Below are positions 41,208-50,033 of a DNA stretch of 64,000 nucleotides, piece after piece. The translations under genes were made by a program, and so were the position numbers. Where the stretch lies: NCBI RefSeq assembly GCF_016859125.1, contig NZ_CP069338.1, positions 5,953,501-6,017,500 on the forward strand, written 5' to 3'. Source of the stretch: Archangium violaceum. Lineage in GTDB: Bacteria; Myxococcota; Myxococcia; Myxococcales; Myxococcaceae. Position 1 is the stretch's first letter, and the number at the start of each line of letters is the position of its first letter. The notes under the pieces were generated by a model. That model did not search any database. It saw nothing but the letters and a program-made list of their open reading frames with translations, and was not told where the DNA came from.

Positions 41208-44200
41208 ATGCGCGCCGTCTCTGCCTCCGCGCCCATTCCGCAGCCTCGTACCCGTCCGTTGGTGGGCAACATCCCCGACGTGGAGTCGGAGACACCCATC
41301 CAGTCGCTGATGCAGCTGAGCCGGGAGTACGGGCCCATCTTCCGGCTGACGTTTCCGGGCAGGTCCATCCTCGTCCTCAGCTCGCACGCGCTGGTGGACG
41401 AGGTGTGTGACGAGCGCCGCTTCGACAAGTCCGTGGGGGGCGCGCTGAAGAACATCCGCGACTTCGCCGGCGACGGGCTCTTCACCGCGTATACGAACGA
41501 GCCCAACTGGGAGCGCGCGCACCGCATCCTGATGCCGGCCTTCGGTCCCCAGGCGATGCGCGGCTACTTCGACTTCATGCTCGACATCGCCGAGCAGATG
41601 CTCACGAAGTGGGAGCGGCTCGGGCCCGACGCGGACCTCGACGTCACCGACAACATGACGCGGTTGACGCTCGACACCATCGCGCTCTGCGGCTTCGGGT
41701 ACCGCTTCAACAGCTTCTACCAGCGGGAGATGCATCCCTTCGTGGACGCCATGGTGCGCAGCCTCGCCGAGGCGGGTGAGCGCGCGCGGCGCCTGCCCCT
41801 CAAGACGCGGCTGATGCTGATGACGCAGCAGCAGTACCAGCGCGACATCGCGTACATGCACCAGGTGGTCGACGAGGTCATCCGCGAGCGGCGCCACAAC
41901 GGGGATGCCGCCACGCGCAAGGATCTCCTCAGCCTCATGCTCCAGGGCGTGGATCCGGTGAGCGGCCAGCAACTGGACGACCAGAACATCCGCAACCAGG
42001 TGGTGACCTTCCTCATCGCCGGGCACGAGACGACGAGCGGGTTGCTGTCCTTCACGCTCTACCAGCTCCTCCAGCACCCGGACGTGCTCGCGCGCGCCAC
42101 CGCGGAGGTGGACCGGGTGCTCGGCAGGGACCTCTCGAAGCGCCCCACGGTCGAGGTGCTGAGCAAGCTCACGTATCTGGACCAGGTGCTGCGCGAGTCT
42201 CTGCGCCTGTGGCCCACGGCGCCCGCCTTCGGCCTGTACGCGCGCGAGGACACGGTGCTGGGCGGTGCGTGGCCGGTGCGCAAGGGCGAGCCGATCATGG
42301 TCCTCACGCCGATGCTGCATCGCGATCCGGAGGTGTGGACGGAGCCGGAGCGCTTCGATCCGGAGCGCTTCAGCCCCGAGGCCGTCGCGGCGCGTCCGCC
42401 CAATGCGTGGAAGCCCTTCGGCAACGGGCAGCGCGCGTGCATCGGCCGCCCGTTCGCCATGCAGGAGGCATTGCTGGTGCTCGGCATGCTCCTGCAGCGC
42501 TTCCAGCTCATCGACCACACCCGGTACCAGCTCCACATCAAGGAGACGCTGACGCTCAAGCCGGAGGGTTTCCGGATGCGCGTGCGTGCGCGTGGCGATG
42601 CGGATCGCCCGGTGGTGGAGCTGAGGCCGGCCGCCGCGGCGGTGGCTCCCCAGAAGCCGAAGTGGACGTCCGGCCCCGTGGCACAACACGGCACGCCGCT
42701 GCTCGTGCTGTACGGCTCGAACTCGGGCTCGTCGGAGGCCTTCGCCCAGCGCATCGCGAGCGACGCGGTGGTGCAGGGGTACGTGCCCACGCTCGGGACC
42801 ATGGACGCCTACGCGGGGCGTCTGCCTCACGAGGGGGCGGTCGTCATCGTGACCGCCTCGTACAACGGCAACCCTCCGGACAACGCGCGGGCGTTCTGCC
42901 GGTGGTTGGAGGAGCTCCAGCCCGGAGCGCTCTCCGGGGTTCGCTACGCCGTGTTCGGCTGTGGCAACCGGGACTGGGCCGCGACCTTCCAGGCCGTGCC
43001 CAGGCACGTGGATGAGCGTCTGGCCGCCGCCGGTGCGCAGCGGCTGCTCGCTCGGGGCGAGGCGGACGCGCGCGCCGACTTCTTTGGCGACTTCGACGGC
43101 TGGTACCAGGGCGTGTGGCCCAGGCTCGGTGAGTCCTTCGGGGTGGAGACCGCGGAGGCGAACCAGGCGCCGCGCTACGAGGTGGAGCGGCTCGAGCAGG
43201 CGGCGGATCCGCTGGAGCTCGCCCACGGCGTGGTGCCGGTGGAGGTGGTGGCCAACCGCGAGCTCGTGGACATGACGTCTCCGTTCGGCCGCTCGAAGCG
43301 CCACCTCGAGGTGCGGCTGCCGGAAGGGGTGTCGTACCGGACGGGCGATCACCTCGCGGTGCTCCCGGAGAACGCGCCCGAGCAGGTGGAGCGGGTGGCG
43401 CGGCGCTTCAAGTTGAGCCCGGACGAGACGGTGCTCATCCGGCGCACGCGCGAGGAGCCGGGCACGCTTCCGTTCGACAGGCCCGTGACGGTGCGCGCGC
43501 TGCTGGGCCGTTACGTCGAGCTGTCGGCGCCCGCCACGCGGAGGGCTCTCCAGCTCCTGGCGAAGTACACCGCGTGCCCTCCCGAGAAGAAGCGGCTGCT
43601 CGCGCTCGCGGGCGAGGGCGGCGCGGAGCCGGAGGTGTACCGCACGCAGGTGCTCGAGAAGCGGCTCAGCGTGATCGACCTGCTCGAGGAGTTCCAGGCG
43701 TGCGAGCTCCCGTTCGGGGTGTTCCTCGAGCTGATGCCGCCGATGAAGCCGCGCCGCTACTCCATCTCGTCCTCGCCGCTCGAGGCGCCGGATCGCTGCA
43801 CGCTCACGGTCGCGGTCGTGGATGCGCCCGCCTGGTCGGGGCGAGGCCGCTTCCAGGGGGCGTGCTCCAGCTACCTCACGCGAGTGGAGCCGGGCACGCG
43901 GATCCACGCGGTGCTGCGCGAGCCGCACGCCCCCTTCCGGCCGCCCGAGGACCCCAGCGTGCCCGTCATCATGGTGGGCGCGGGCACGGGGCTGGCGCCC
44001 TTCCGAGGGTTCATCCAGGAGCGGGCGCGGCTGGCCGAGCGGGGAACGCGGCTCGGTCGGGCGCTGCTGTTCTTCGGGTGCGATCACCCCGACGTGGACT
44101 TCCTCTACCGCGAGGAGCTGGAGGCCTGGCAGCGGCAGGGCGTGGTGGAGGTGTATCCGGCCTTCTTCCGGCAGGAGCGCGACGGGGTGACGTTCGTGCA

Positions 44201-44420
44201 GCACCGGCTGTGGGAGGAGCGCGAGCGGGTGGGGGTGTTGCTCGACGCGGGCGCGCGCCTGTACGTCTGCGGGGATGGCCGCTACATGGCGCCCGCGGTG
44301 CGAGAGACCGTGGCCCGTATCCACCAGGAGCGGACCGGGTGCACCGCGGAGCAGGCCACCGCCTGGGTGCGCGAGCTGGAGACTCAGGGGCGCTACCTCG
44401 CCGACGTCTTCGGCGGGTAA
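41208..44420 (+). CDS. Self-sufficient cytochrome P450/P450 reductase (CYP102-like)
   Basis: 1070 residues, close to P450 BM3 (about 1049). P450 half: IAGHETTSGLLSF (oxygen-binding I helix), ESLRLWP (ExxR), and FGNGQRACIGRPFA with haem-ligand Cys411. FMN domain: LYGSNSGSSEAFAQRI, TASYNGNPPDNARAF and VFGCGNRDWAATF. FAD/NADPH domain: MKPRRYSISSSP, MVGAGTGLAPFRGF, LLFFGCDHPDVDFLY and YVCGDGRYMAPAV. Everything needed for NADPH-driven hydroxylation, probably of fatty acids, is on one chain. The ribosome-binding site AGGAG lies at 41196-41200. Regulation by the upstream TetR protein via the palindrome is likely. Family well supported; substrate by analogy. Confidence 0.94.
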   Translation: MRAVSASAPIPQPRTRPLVGNIPDVESETPIQSLMQLSREYGPIFRLTFPGRSILVLSSHALVDEVCDERRFDKSVGGALKNIRDFAGDGLFTAYTNEPNWERAHRILMPAFGPQAMRGYFDFMLDIAEQMLTKWERLGPDADLDVTDNMTRLTLDTIALCGFGYRFNSFYQREMHPFVDAMVRSLAEAGERARRLPLKTRLMLMTQQQYQRDIAYMHQVVDEVIRERRHNGDAATRKDLLSLMLQGVDPVSGQQLDDQNIRNQVVTFLIAGHETTSGLLSFTLYQLLQHPDVLARATAEVDRVLGRDLSKRPTVEVLSKLTYLDQVLRESLRLWPTAPAFGLYAREDTVLGGAWPVRKGEPIMVLTPMLHRDPEVWTEPERFDPERFSPEAVAARPPNAWKPFGNGQRACIGRPFAMQEALLVLGMLLQRFQLIDHTRYQLHIKETLTLKPEGFRMRVRARGDADRPVVELRPAAAAVAPQKPKWTSGPVAQHGTPLLVLYGSNSGSSEAFAQRIASDAVVQGYVPTLGTMDAYAGRLPHEGAVVIVTASYNGNPPDNARAFCRWLEELQPGALSGVRYAVFGCGNRDWAATFQAVPRHVDERLAAAGAQRLLARGEADARADFFGDFDGWYQGVWPRLGESFGVETAEANQAPRYEVERLEQAADPLELAHGVVPVEVVANRELVDMTSPFGRSKRHLEVRLPEGVSYRTGDHLAVLPENAPEQVERVARRFKLSPDETVLIRRTREEPGTLPFDRPVTVRALLGRYVELSAPATRRALQLLAKYTACPPEKKRLLALAGEGGAEPEVYRTQVLEKRLSVIDLLEEFQACELPFGVFLELMPPMKPRRYSISSSPLEAPDRCTLTVAVVDAPAWSGRGRFQGACSSYLTRVEPGTRIHAVLREPHAPFRPPEDPSVPVIMVGAGTGLAPFRGFIQERARLAERGTRLGRALLFFGCDHPDVDFLYREELEAWQRQGVVEVYPAFFRQERDGVTFVQHRLWEERERVGVLLDAGARLYVCGDGRYMAPAVRETVARIHQERTGCTAEQATAWVRELETQGRYLADVFGG

Positions 44421-44471
44421 ATGGCGGCCTCTTCCTTCCCATGGGGGCGGCTTGGTACGCTTGCCCCCGCC

Positions 44472-44825
44472 ATGCTCGTGATTCGCGACGCGCAGCTGCA
44501 GACCTTGTCGGACGCTGCGGAGCGCGCGTTCGAGCGCCGCATGGTGAAGCGCGTTCAGAGGGATCGGCCCGACTTCCACGAGCGTGACGGGGAGGAGGGC
44601 GTGGTGCGCTTCGTGCGGGCGGCCCTCGACAAGGCGACGCGGTACAACATCGACTTCGAGGAAGACATCGATGCGTTGCTCGATTTGATGCTCGCCCATG
44701 GCGCCGATTTCGAGCTCGAGGGCCCGCTCTCGTGGGCACGCTCCTTCCTGGAGCAACGCGGCGTGTCGGGGCACGGGAAGCTCCTCGTGATTCACGGAAT
44801 CCTGGAGGCGGACTCGAAGCAGTAG
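44472..44825 (+). CDS. Small helical protein of a secretion-effector-associated family
   Basis: 117 residues from the ATG at 44472. It begins MLVIRDAQLQTLSDAAERAF, and continues with a helical body (VVRFVRAALDKATRYNID, EDIDALLDLMLAHGADFE). I recall short proteins starting (I/V)IRDAQ...(F)x(x)RMV next to type VI secretion spike/effector genes; none has a proven function. No signal peptide is seen. The spacing to the next gene is 31 bases, the first of a run with a metzincin-like protease, suggesting an accessory or chaperone role (inference). Confidence 0.6.
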   Translation: MLVIRDAQLQTLSDAAERAFERRMVKRVQRDRPDFHERDGEEGVVRFVRAALDKATRYNIDFEEDIDALLDLMLAHGADFELEGPLSWARSFLEQRGVSGHGKLLVIHGILEADSKQ

Positions 44826-44856
44826 AAGCAGTAGAAGCCGTAGGGGGGAACGATTC

Positions 44857-45948
44857 ATGCCCAGCAAGAAGCGCGGAGGCGTGCAGCAGGATTGCCCGCA
44901 GCAGAAGGGCAAGCTCGTCGCGTGGGTGCTCGAGGCCACCACCAAGGAGGGCATCAAGGGGCTGACCCTCACCGCGCGGAACACGGCGAAGGAGACGTCG
45001 CGGGATGGGTTCGCGGAGTGGGCAGGGCTCGACCCGGGTGGGTGCGAGGTCAAGCTCGAGCTCGGCCAGCTCGCCGCGACGCACGTGCCGCGCGGCGCGG
45101 GCATGCGCACGGAGAACGTTCGGGCGGGAGACGAGACGTTCTGCCTGTTCCAGCTCGAGGGCCCTGGTGATCTCGCGGCGAAGCTCACGCGCGCGGATAC
45201 CCACGAGCCGGTGGGTGGCATCGCGGTGACCGCGAAAGGCGCGATGCCGGAGCGCAACGCGACGAGCGTGGGGGCCACCGGTCTCGCTGATTTCGGTGCG
45301 TCCAAGCCCGGCAACTACACGCTGACGGTCGCGCTCACCGAGGAGCAGGCGAGGAAATACGAGGCGCCCAAGGAGAAGAAGGGCCAGACGGTCGTCACCC
45401 GGCAGAAGACGACCGTGGACGTGGAGCTCGAGCCGCGCGCCAGGCTGCGCATCGTGCTCGTGGGCAGGGACGGCAAGGCGCTCGCGAACGTGGCGTGGAA
45501 GGTCACTTCGCCCCTCCAGAAGAGTGGGATGACGGGGGGCGACGGGCTGATCGAACTCGAGGACTTCCCCTACTCGGCGAACCGGGCGGAGCTGGAGGTG
45601 AAGCTCACGACTCCGCCGAGGGCCATCGCCCCCGTGCTCGCCGCCGTGGTGCCTCCGGAGCCGCCGTATCCTCCTCCGCTCGAGGCCGACGACTGGAAGG
45701 ACACGGACAAGCCGGTCGCCGCCGAGGTGCTCGTGAAATGGGCGCTCGAGGTCAAGCGGCTCGAGGTGCTCGATGAGGGGGACGCGGTAACGCTCCGGCT
45801 CGAGAACCTGGGCTTCCCCGCGGCCGACGAGCAGCTGAAGACGCGCTCGGTGAGGGCGTACCAGAAGCTCTATCTGAACGACGAAGACGGCTCCGGCAAC
45901 GCGGTGGATATCAAGGACGATATCAAGACCCGCCACGACACCCTCTGA
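44857..45948 (+). CDS. Multi-domain beta-sandwich protein, possibly peptidoglycan-binding C-terminus
   Basis: 363 residues without a signal peptide. Two to three Ig/carboxypeptidase-regulatory-like repeats are visible: VLEATTKEGIKGLTLTARN, KLTRADTHEPVGGIAVTAKG, RIVLVGRDGKALANVAW. The C-terminal 60 residues (LKTRSVRAYQKLYLNDED) resemble a peptidoglycan-binding-like helix pattern (VKAFQ-x-Y). Similar architectures occur in proteins linked to secreted effectors and contractile injection systems. No catalytic residues are evident. It lies between the small helical protein and the metzincin-like protease, with 11 bases to the latter. Confidence 0.6.
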   Translation: MPSKKRGGVQQDCPQQKGKLVAWVLEATTKEGIKGLTLTARNTAKETSRDGFAEWAGLDPGGCEVKLELGQLAATHVPRGAGMRTENVRAGDETFCLFQLEGPGDLAAKLTRADTHEPVGGIAVTAKGAMPERNATSVGATGLADFGASKPGNYTLTVALTEEQARKYEAPKEKKGQTVVTRQKTTVDVELEPRARLRIVLVGRDGKALANVAWKVTSPLQKSGMTGGDGLIELEDFPYSANRAELEVKLTTPPRAIAPVLAAVVPPEPPYPPPLEADDWKDTDKPVAAEVLVKWALEVKRLEVLDEGDAVTLRLENLGFPAADEQLKTRSVRAYQKLYLNDEDGSGNAVDIKDDIKTRHDTL

Positions 45949-45959
45949 GGGCGATCACG

Positions 45960-48368
45960 ATGGATCGAAAGGCAATCGTCGCGAACACCCGGGCCGCCGA
46001 TGAGCACGTCAACGTGAACCGGCTGCGCGTGCCGGAGTTCTCCGTCCTTGAGCTGGGGGTCGAGTTCGGCGGCAAGTCGAGCAAGACGCACGTGCTCGAC
46101 AGCGCGCAGGAGCCCAAGGACAAGGGCTCGGACGACTTCAACTTCGCCCCCGAGAAGGAGAAGGGGGTCATCGTCTATGAGATCGACGATCAGTGTGCCA
46201 TCGTCGACGCCGCGCGGCTCGAGCTCTACACGCGCTTCGACGACAAGCCGCTCTGGCAGTTGGAGCTCGCGAAGCTCGGGGCCGACTGGCTCGCGGGCGG
46301 CCAGCACAAGGTGACGTGGGACGGGCGGATCGTCGCGCCCACCGCCGAGCAGGCGGGGACGAAGAACGGCGGGGTGTTCGAGCACGATCTCACGGCCTTC
46401 GCGCCCGACACGTCGAAGGACGCGTTCCCCGATGGCTACGTCACGCTCGAGCACACGCCGTTCAAATTGAAGCTCGTGCTCGAGAGCAAGCAGCGCAAGG
46501 ACGAGCCGGCGGTCGCGTGGACGTATTTCCACATCCTCGTGAAGAAGATCGAGCTCGAGCTCGGCCCCGAGGAGTGCGTGGTGGCGGCGGCGGTCGGTGA
46601 CCCGAAGCACCTGCTCGACAAGGCCGTGCGCCAGAAGATCGAGGATGATGGGGGACTGCCGCAGCCCAGCGGCGCGCTCCGGAAGGTGTTCCTCCCGAGC
46701 AACCTCTTCAAGATGACCGATACCGAGATGGACGACAACACGGCGTTCGGCCAATACCAGACGCAGTGGGGGGACGGGCCGAACATCCCGATCCTCGCGA
46801 AGATCCGCCTCGCCGACTCGCAGGGCGCGGAGGTGAAGCTGGAGGATGGGCCCGGAGCCGTCGCGCTCGGGAAGGTGAAGTTCCTGTGGGATTGGGAGGA
46901 TCCGGACGAGGACGTCAATGGCAGACAGGCCCTCAAGCCCAGGGACTTCCTCGGAAAGGCGATTGATTACTACAAGGATGGCACCGACGCGACGCGCTCG
47001 GCGAACGACCACGAGTACCCCAAGGGAGACAACTGCCACGTCGATCGCGGTGGCAAGCGCGGGCCGGGAGCGAAGGCGATGTTCCCGAAGCAGGACGGGT
47101 ACGACGCGAAGGCGACGCTGGACGCCGGCGTGTTCCCCTTCAAGGTCGAGCCGTGCAAGCAGCGCAAATGGGCTGCCTATAGCCAGGGGTGGTGTAAGGG
47201 CAAGCTCATCGGGCAGACGGGTGTTCTCTTCCAACCCTCGCGCATGGCGGGGGACGATTATGTCGTCTCCGTCTACCTGGCGTACGACAAGACGGCGAAG
47301 GACACGTGGGCGCTCGACGTGAAGACCGAGCCGCTCAAGGTCAACGCCGCGATCACCGCCAGGACGGGGACGCTCCAGCTCTGGCGGGAACTCCACCTCG
47401 CGCGCTATGTGCGCAAGGACGCGACCGTCGCGGACTTCGTCGGGGCGAACCTCGCGAACATGAGGGCGGGATTCCACAAGGCGTATGTCGAGGTCGAGGA
47501 CAAGCGCGGGGCGGATAACACCTACCTGCTCGCCGAACACAGGCAGGCCGGCGCGGGGGCGGCCGTCGACTACAATGCCGTCGCCGATGCCGCGCTCGTG
47601 GGCACGGGGAACGTGCTCTACAAGAATCCGGAGCGGCTCGCGGTGGACCCGGCCGCGGATCACGCGGCGGACGCATCGGCCTTCAATCTGCGCAGCTATG
47701 AGGACTTCGTGTGGCTGATGCACGAGAGATTGAATGGCGGCTCGGCCGTGGTTGCCGGAGACCTGACGGCCCCTCAGTGCCTCATCCTCGGTACGGCGAA
47801 CCTGGCGGGCCTGGCGCCAGGGCCGTTCAGGACACGCGTGCGCAGGACCCAGAACTGGCTCAGGGCCAACGGCGTGGATACGCGGGCCAAATACAGCGAT
47901 CTGCTCACGAACACGGCGCCCTTCGAGGCCCTCGTCAATGACCTCCATCCGCTGTCCGGAGGCAAGGTCGGCGCCGCTCCCGATGGCGTGTCGGTCGTTC
48001 ACTTCGACTATGTACACAGCGTGGTCCGGGAGGCACTCCCCGACGGCATCGCGATCCTGCAAGGGGTCGCCATGGGCGCCAACGACAGGACCCGCAACCG
48101 CTGCGTGCTGGCGTTCTTCCAGGCGGATTTCGGGACGCTCCTGCACGAGATCGGCCACCACGTCTTCCTGCCGCACTCGAAGCATCACGTCGGCAACACG
48201 ATCAATCCGGCGGGCGCGCAGGACGACCGGCACGACGACGACGACGACCGGTGCATCATGTCGTACTCGAACGCTCGCGACGTCTTCTGCGGGTTGTGCC
48301 AGCTCCGACTGCGCGGCTGGGATGCGACGGCGCTCCGGAAGGACGACGATGATAACAGGAAGCCCTGA
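45960..48368 (+). CDS. Large protein with metzincin-like zinc-protease domain (putative effector)
   Basis: 802 residues with no signal peptide. The N-terminal half has Ig-like blocks, one with GGQHKVTWDGRI as in FlgD-type folds. The C-terminal part holds LLHEIGHHVFLPHSKHH: His729, Glu730, His733 and His739 fit HExxHxxxxxH. Phe replaces the usual metzincin Gly. RCIMSYSN (Met767) is placed as a Met-turn. Asp-rich DDRHDDDDDR lies between the helix and the Met-turn and could bind Ca. A cytosolic zinc protease without export signal in this gene set suggests delivery by a specialised secretion system. That is inference; no tail or spike genes are in the window. Confidence 0.75.
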   Translation: MDRKAIVANTRAADEHVNVNRLRVPEFSVLELGVEFGGKSSKTHVLDSAQEPKDKGSDDFNFAPEKEKGVIVYEIDDQCAIVDAARLELYTRFDDKPLWQLELAKLGADWLAGGQHKVTWDGRIVAPTAEQAGTKNGGVFEHDLTAFAPDTSKDAFPDGYVTLEHTPFKLKLVLESKQRKDEPAVAWTYFHILVKKIELELGPEECVVAAAVGDPKHLLDKAVRQKIEDDGGLPQPSGALRKVFLPSNLFKMTDTEMDDNTAFGQYQTQWGDGPNIPILAKIRLADSQGAEVKLEDGPGAVALGKVKFLWDWEDPDEDVNGRQALKPRDFLGKAIDYYKDGTDATRSANDHEYPKGDNCHVDRGGKRGPGAKAMFPKQDGYDAKATLDAGVFPFKVEPCKQRKWAAYSQGWCKGKLIGQTGVLFQPSRMAGDDYVVSVYLAYDKTAKDTWALDVKTEPLKVNAAITARTGTLQLWRELHLARYVRKDATVADFVGANLANMRAGFHKAYVEVEDKRGADNTYLLAEHRQAGAGAAVDYNAVADAALVGTGNVLYKNPERLAVDPAADHAADASAFNLRSYEDFVWLMHERLNGGSAVVAGDLTAPQCLILGTANLAGLAPGPFRTRVRRTQNWLRANGVDTRAKYSDLLTNTAPFEALVNDLHPLSGGKVGAAPDGVSVVHFDYVHSVVREALPDGIAILQGVAMGANDRTRNRCVLAFFQADFGTLLHEIGHHVFLPHSKHHVGNTINPAGAQDDRHDDDDDRCIMSYSNARDVFCGLCQLRLRGWDATALRKDDDDNRKP

Positions 48369-48371
48369 GCC

Positions 48372-49946
48372 ATGAGGCGTCACCTCGCGATGGTGTTCGC
48401 CATCGCCCTGTTCGCGGGGCCGGCGCACGCCTGCACGAACCAGAAGCACGAGACACCGAAAGCAACGACCATGATCACGTACGAAGCCCAGCCCGCGAAT
48501 GACGAATTTCCCGTCGCGGGAGAGCTGCGCCTGCGCCTGCGGATCGTCAACACGCAGGGGGCTGACGTCGAGGTTCCGGATCCCACGTCGGCGGGCTCGC
48601 AGCCGGTCTACGTCCTCGTGGGACCCGAGTTCCCGCGGGGGCAGAGCTTCACGCGGTTCGCACTGGAGCACCGGCCCACTCTCGGGAAGGCGCCTCCAGC
48701 GCCGCCTCCTCCGGCGATGCTCCGGATCGCGGCGGGCACGACGTGGGAGGGAGTGGTCGGCCTTGGGCCGGGATTGAGAATCCTCCAGCCGGGCGACTAC
48801 TCGCTGGTCTCGCGCTTCGAGCACGGCGGGCGCTGGGTGGAGAGCGCCGCCTCCGTGGTGCGGATCCGTGCCGCCGTGCCGTCGTCGATCCACGTGGGGG
48901 TCGGTCTCCGGCCCCAGAAGAAAGGGGAGGGGGAGGGGGCCTTCCTGCGGCGGGGAGAGGATGGGAACGAGCTGTTTTCCTTCCTCTTCCATGAGGTTCG
49001 CCCGGACATCACGGAGCCGAAGATCGGGGAGCCCATCGAGCGCGAGCTCCTCGGCCCGAACGCCACCGACGTGGGCGTCCCCTGGCGCAACAGCCCGTTC
49101 TTCGATGAGCTGATGCGCTTCATCGTGTGGCGCGAAGGGCGTTCGGTGAAGGTCGTCTCGTCGACGGGCGACATCTCGTCGATCGAGCTTCCCGTGGAGC
49201 CGCGGGCGCTCGTGCGGCCCCCGTTGAAGGCGACGGGAGGGCCCGCCGAGGTGCTCGCGGTGACGAACGAGGAGCTCCATCTCGTGAGCTTCGCGATGGC
49301 GGCCGAGCCCGCCGAGCCCCCGATTCCGAAGCTCGCGTGGCGGGTGACGCTGCCAGCCCGGCCCGACGCCATCGCGGCGGCGCTCGGCCCCGCGTCCCAT
49401 CACAGCCCGCGTTACGTGGCGTTCGCGGCGCAGCGCGAGCACGGTGTCGAGTTGTTTGTCGCGAAGTACACCTCGGGTGGGGCGCTCGGGACATGGCGGT
49501 CGGTGGTTGTCGCCGACGCCGGGCGGCTGGTCGATCCCTCCGCGTTCGGCGTCTTCGTCGATGCCGACGAGCACGTATACGTCGGTGCCCTCACGGTGAC
49601 GGAGAAGGAGGGAAGCCTGGCCTGCGCGTGGACGGAAGCTCGCTGGGACGCGGATGGCGCCCCGCGGGGAACGCCTGGCGCGATGCCGCTCGGCCCCCTC
49701 GCCGAGAAGCCCGAGGCGGGCGCGCTGCTCTTCGTTGAAAAGGACGGGAAGCTCGTTCGCCGTGAGGCGCTGGTGGCCGTCAAACCCGAGGAGGGGCGGC
49801 TCCTGCGTTGGAAGGAGCCCCGTGGGCTGGTGCCCGTCTCGGTCCCGGGAAGACCCACGTCGCCCATTATCCTCGTCCCGGGGGATACCGCGACCTACAT
49901 TCTCTATTTCGATACCATGCGCGGCATCTACGCCGAGCCGCTCTGA
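48372..49946 (+). CDS. Exported hypothetical protein downstream of the metzincin gene
   Basis: 524 residues with signal MRRHLAMVFAIALFAGPAHAC, cleaved by signal peptidase I or II (the AHAC site is only a marginal lipobox). The mature part starts with an Ig-like beta-sandwich (LRLRLRIVNTQGADVEV) and proceeds to a region of about six-bladed propeller-like repeats (SPRYVAFAAQREHGVELFVA, DADEHVYVGALTVTE). No active site is recognised. It starts three bases after the protease stop, so it is co-translated with it. A periplasmic immunity or processing partner is possible but unproven. Confidence 0.65.
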   Translation: MRRHLAMVFAIALFAGPAHACTNQKHETPKATTMITYEAQPANDEFPVAGELRLRLRIVNTQGADVEVPDPTSAGSQPVYVLVGPEFPRGQSFTRFALEHRPTLGKAPPAPPPPAMLRIAAGTTWEGVVGLGPGLRILQPGDYSLVSRFEHGGRWVESAASVVRIRAAVPSSIHVGVGLRPQKKGEGEGAFLRRGEDGNELFSFLFHEVRPDITEPKIGEPIERELLGPNATDVGVPWRNSPFFDELMRFIVWREGRSVKVVSSTGDISSIELPVEPRALVRPPLKATGGPAEVLAVTNEELHLVSFAMAAEPAEPPIPKLAWRVTLPARPDAIAAALGPASHHSPRYVAFAAQREHGVELFVAKYTSGGALGTWRSVVVADAGRLVDPSAFGVFVDADEHVYVGALTVTEKEGSLACAWTEARWDADGAPRGTPGAMPLGPLAEKPEAGALLFVEKDGKLVRREALVAVKPEEGRLLRWKEPRGLVPVSVPGRPTSPIILVPGDTATYILYFDTMRGIYAEPL

Positions 49947-50033
49947 CGGGCTACACGCCAGACAGTGACGCCCTTCACAAACCGAATCCCGCCAGGTCCA
50001 TGTGGCCGGGCCGTACGCGGTGGAGGCGAGGCC

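Noticed and set aside
41178-45314. 1378-codon open frame on the minus strand
   Set aside because: Antisense to the CYP102-like gene and its neighbour; composition is His/Arg/Leu-rich as expected for a GC-rich shadow frame, and no motif is recognisable.
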